Shown here one piece after another: positions 62,601-64,000 of a stretch of DNA of 64,000 nt (position 1 is the first letter of the stretch; every line of letters starts with the position of its first letter). Under the pieces are notes generated by a model. The model was not told the origin of the DNA. It made no database searches and saw only the letters and a program-made list of their open reading frames with translations. Source of the DNA: Drosophila persimilis (lineage: Eukaryota > Arthropoda > Insecta > Diptera > Drosophilidae); the NCBI RefSeq assembly GCF_003286085.1, contig NW_020825324.1, positions 1,798,001-1,862,000 on the forward strand, given 5' to 3'. The position numbers and the translations under genes are program-made.

Positions 62601-64000
62601 TCCGGATACGCTACTACACAGAGGTGCCTGAGCCGCTGCACGGCTTCCAGGCCCGCCTCAGCATCGCCCGCTGCGGCGGCACCTACTACAGTCCGGAGGG
62701 GGAGATCAGTTCGCCGACTCCGGACCAGTTGCAACTGCACTCTGACCAGGGCATGGCCCTGGAGGAGTGCGTGTACACCATCGAAGTGGACAAGGGCAAC
62801 ACCATCAACCTCGAGAGCGATAGGCTGCATTTGCCCCAGCCGGAGGGGGCCAACTGCTCCCAGCACACACATTTGCGGCTGGAGGAGATCGAGGCATACG
62901 GCCTGGAGGGGGAGGAGCGTGTTATCGATACCCTGCTTCTGTGCGGCACGAACGACAGGCGACTCCTGGTGGAGACCAACAAGGTTGTGGTGCGGCTGAA
63001 GCTGGTCGATGGTAACCTGCAGGAGAACCAGGGATTCCGCTTCCGCTATAAGGCGCTCGGGTCTCGATGCGGCGAAAAAATCGAGGCCATGCAGGGAGTG
63101 CTTCAGACACCAGGCTATCCGGACGGCGTGACCCATCCGATGCACTGTGTGTGGCGTCTGGAGGTGCCCAAGGGACGACGTGTCCGCGTCGAGATTCTTG
63201 ACTTCAATACCGGCGGAGAGACAACGACTCGAGGGTCGCCCGCCTTCCGGGGCCGCCTCACCTTCGCCAATGACCACAAAATACAGTCCATCCTCGGACG
63301 GTACACCAGCGACCCACCATCCGAGATAATCTCCTCGGACAACACGATGGGTATCGATGCCTTCCTGCTGCCTTTTAGCCGACATCGCGGCTTCAAGCTA
63401 CGCTTCAGCGCCCACGGAATAAGTGAGTGCCGGCGCCTGAACCTCATCGAGGGCGGGCCCGGAGGATCCCTGAATTTTGAGCGGTCCAATCTGACCAGCA
63501 TGGTGCACTGCAGCTACAACCTGAGTCCGCCGCCCAACAGCACGATCCTCATCCAGGTGCTGCAGTACAATAGTAGCTCCGTGATCATGAGGAACCAGCA
63601 CATCTGCGCCCTCCTCTCGCCCCTCAAGCTCTCGCGCCTGGAGCAGTCTGAGCCGCTCCTCTCACACTTCCTCTGCGGATTCGATAGCATTGGCCCCGGA
63701 GACACTCCGCCCACCGTGCGAGTGCCCTTCCCCATTCAGCTGACCGTTTCGGCCAGCATCCGCAACGAGCTCAGGCATCTGGTTCTTGGCTATAAAATGC
63801 AGTCCTGCGGCGGCATTTGGCCGCTGGAACCGGGTGACAATCTGACCATCCGCCAGCCGACTGGCATGAGCGGTGTGGCGGGAGCCATCGACTGTGCCTG
63901 GGCCATCGGTCCCGACATGGATGCGAACGGAGAGGACGGACCATCTCCGCAGGATATCCAGCTGGAGGTGTCCCTCACAGTGAACCTGCCAAATGGAGGT
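53679..64000 (+). CDS. Cubn: Cubilin, 5' part (signal peptide, 8 EGF, about 20 CUB domains), cut by the window edge
   Basis: Cubilin is the giant peripheral endocytic receptor that, with Amnionless, takes up protein in nephrocytes. Ten exons are read: 53679-53767, 53844-54137, 54439-54622, 54737-55498, 55933-56688, 56777-57469, 57576-59303, 59375-59537, 59592-60644 and 61185 to the edge, still open. Together they give 2,846 codons with consistent phases, roughly three quarters of the usual length. The ATG follows an in-frame TGA 21 nt upstream and starts a clear signal peptide (RLLLWPCLILIADVWPVAEA). A short coiled coil follows (YQVRLRAMENKVNRLETQLE). Next come eight EGF modules, several with the calcium-binding DxxEC start (DVNEC, DVDEC, DLNEC). 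CUB domains start within exon 5 (SCNAMLSAESGRL) and repeat with C-GG-L...SPxYPxxYP...C. The 20th is cut by the edge. The 13th (from 61185) has no cysteine. Confidence 0.95.

Noticed and set aside
61904..63385. 493-residue - strand frame, one of the longest complete frames in the window
   Set aside because: Antisense shadow of the large cubilin exon, whose + strand frame runs 938 codons to the window edge with CUB signatures.
1..64000. CRISPR arrays, operons, plasmid or phage functions
   Set aside because: None seen. The window is eukaryotic and the direct repeats are microsatellites or dispersed repeats without regular unique spacers.

Overview
The window is eukaryotic chromosomal DNA from a Drosophila species. 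Its protein-coding exons match fly genes closely: the receptor tyrosine phosphatase Ptp10D, the lysophospholipid acyltransferase LPCAT (CG32699-like) and cubilin (Cubn, CG32702-like). Introns are mostly short (about 55-75 bp) with GT-AG ends, and the non-coding DNA is full of CA, GA, CT and GATA simple repeats. All three named genes are X-linked (Muller element A) in D. melanogaster, so this is probably the same chromosome arm. Repeat content and divergence suggest a species outside the melanogaster subgroup, possibly the obscura group, but I cannot name it.

Layout. Positions 1-29,893 hold no exon that I can support. This is probably the long first intron and upstream region of Ptp10D. It carries microsatellites, two degenerate tandem arrays, several dispersed repeat families and clusters of CGATA sites. 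Positions 29,894-41,917 carry the Ptp10D coding exons on the + strand, from the mature N-terminus through about twelve fibronectin type III repeats, a membrane span, one catalytic phosphatase domain and a cytoplasmic tail. The signal-peptide exon was not found. A small single-pass membrane protein gene lies on the - strand inside a Ptp10D intron (31,809-32,105). About 2 kb of Ptp10D 3' UTR follows. COMMD10 (- strand, 44,186-44,980) is convergent with Ptp10D and divergent from LPCAT (+, 45,845-51,714). The promoter between COMMD10 and LPCAT contains a perfect DRE (TATCGATA). Cubilin starts at 53,679 and runs off the right edge at 64,000 after its signal peptide, eight EGF modules and the first 20 or so CUB domains.

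The genes do not form one pathway. Ptp10D acts in axon guidance, tracheal tube morphogenesis and epithelial cell competition. COMMD10 belongs to the Commander endosomal recycling complex. LPCAT remodels phosphatidylcholine in the ER and at lipid droplets. Cubilin is the endocytic receptor of nephrocytes.

The most notable signal is at the Ptp10D stop codon. A TGA (40,508-40,510) followed by C is continued in the same frame by about 370 further sense codons of protein-like sequence, and a splice to a short last exon gives about 379 extra residues. This is the hallmark of stop-codon readthrough. Other points are two candidate in-frame alternative segments of Ptp10D (16 and 13 residues), a motif repeated three times in the intron before the membrane-span exon, and a cluster of a 15-bp motif (GCTAAGCCACACTGG) at 15.1-15.5 kb.
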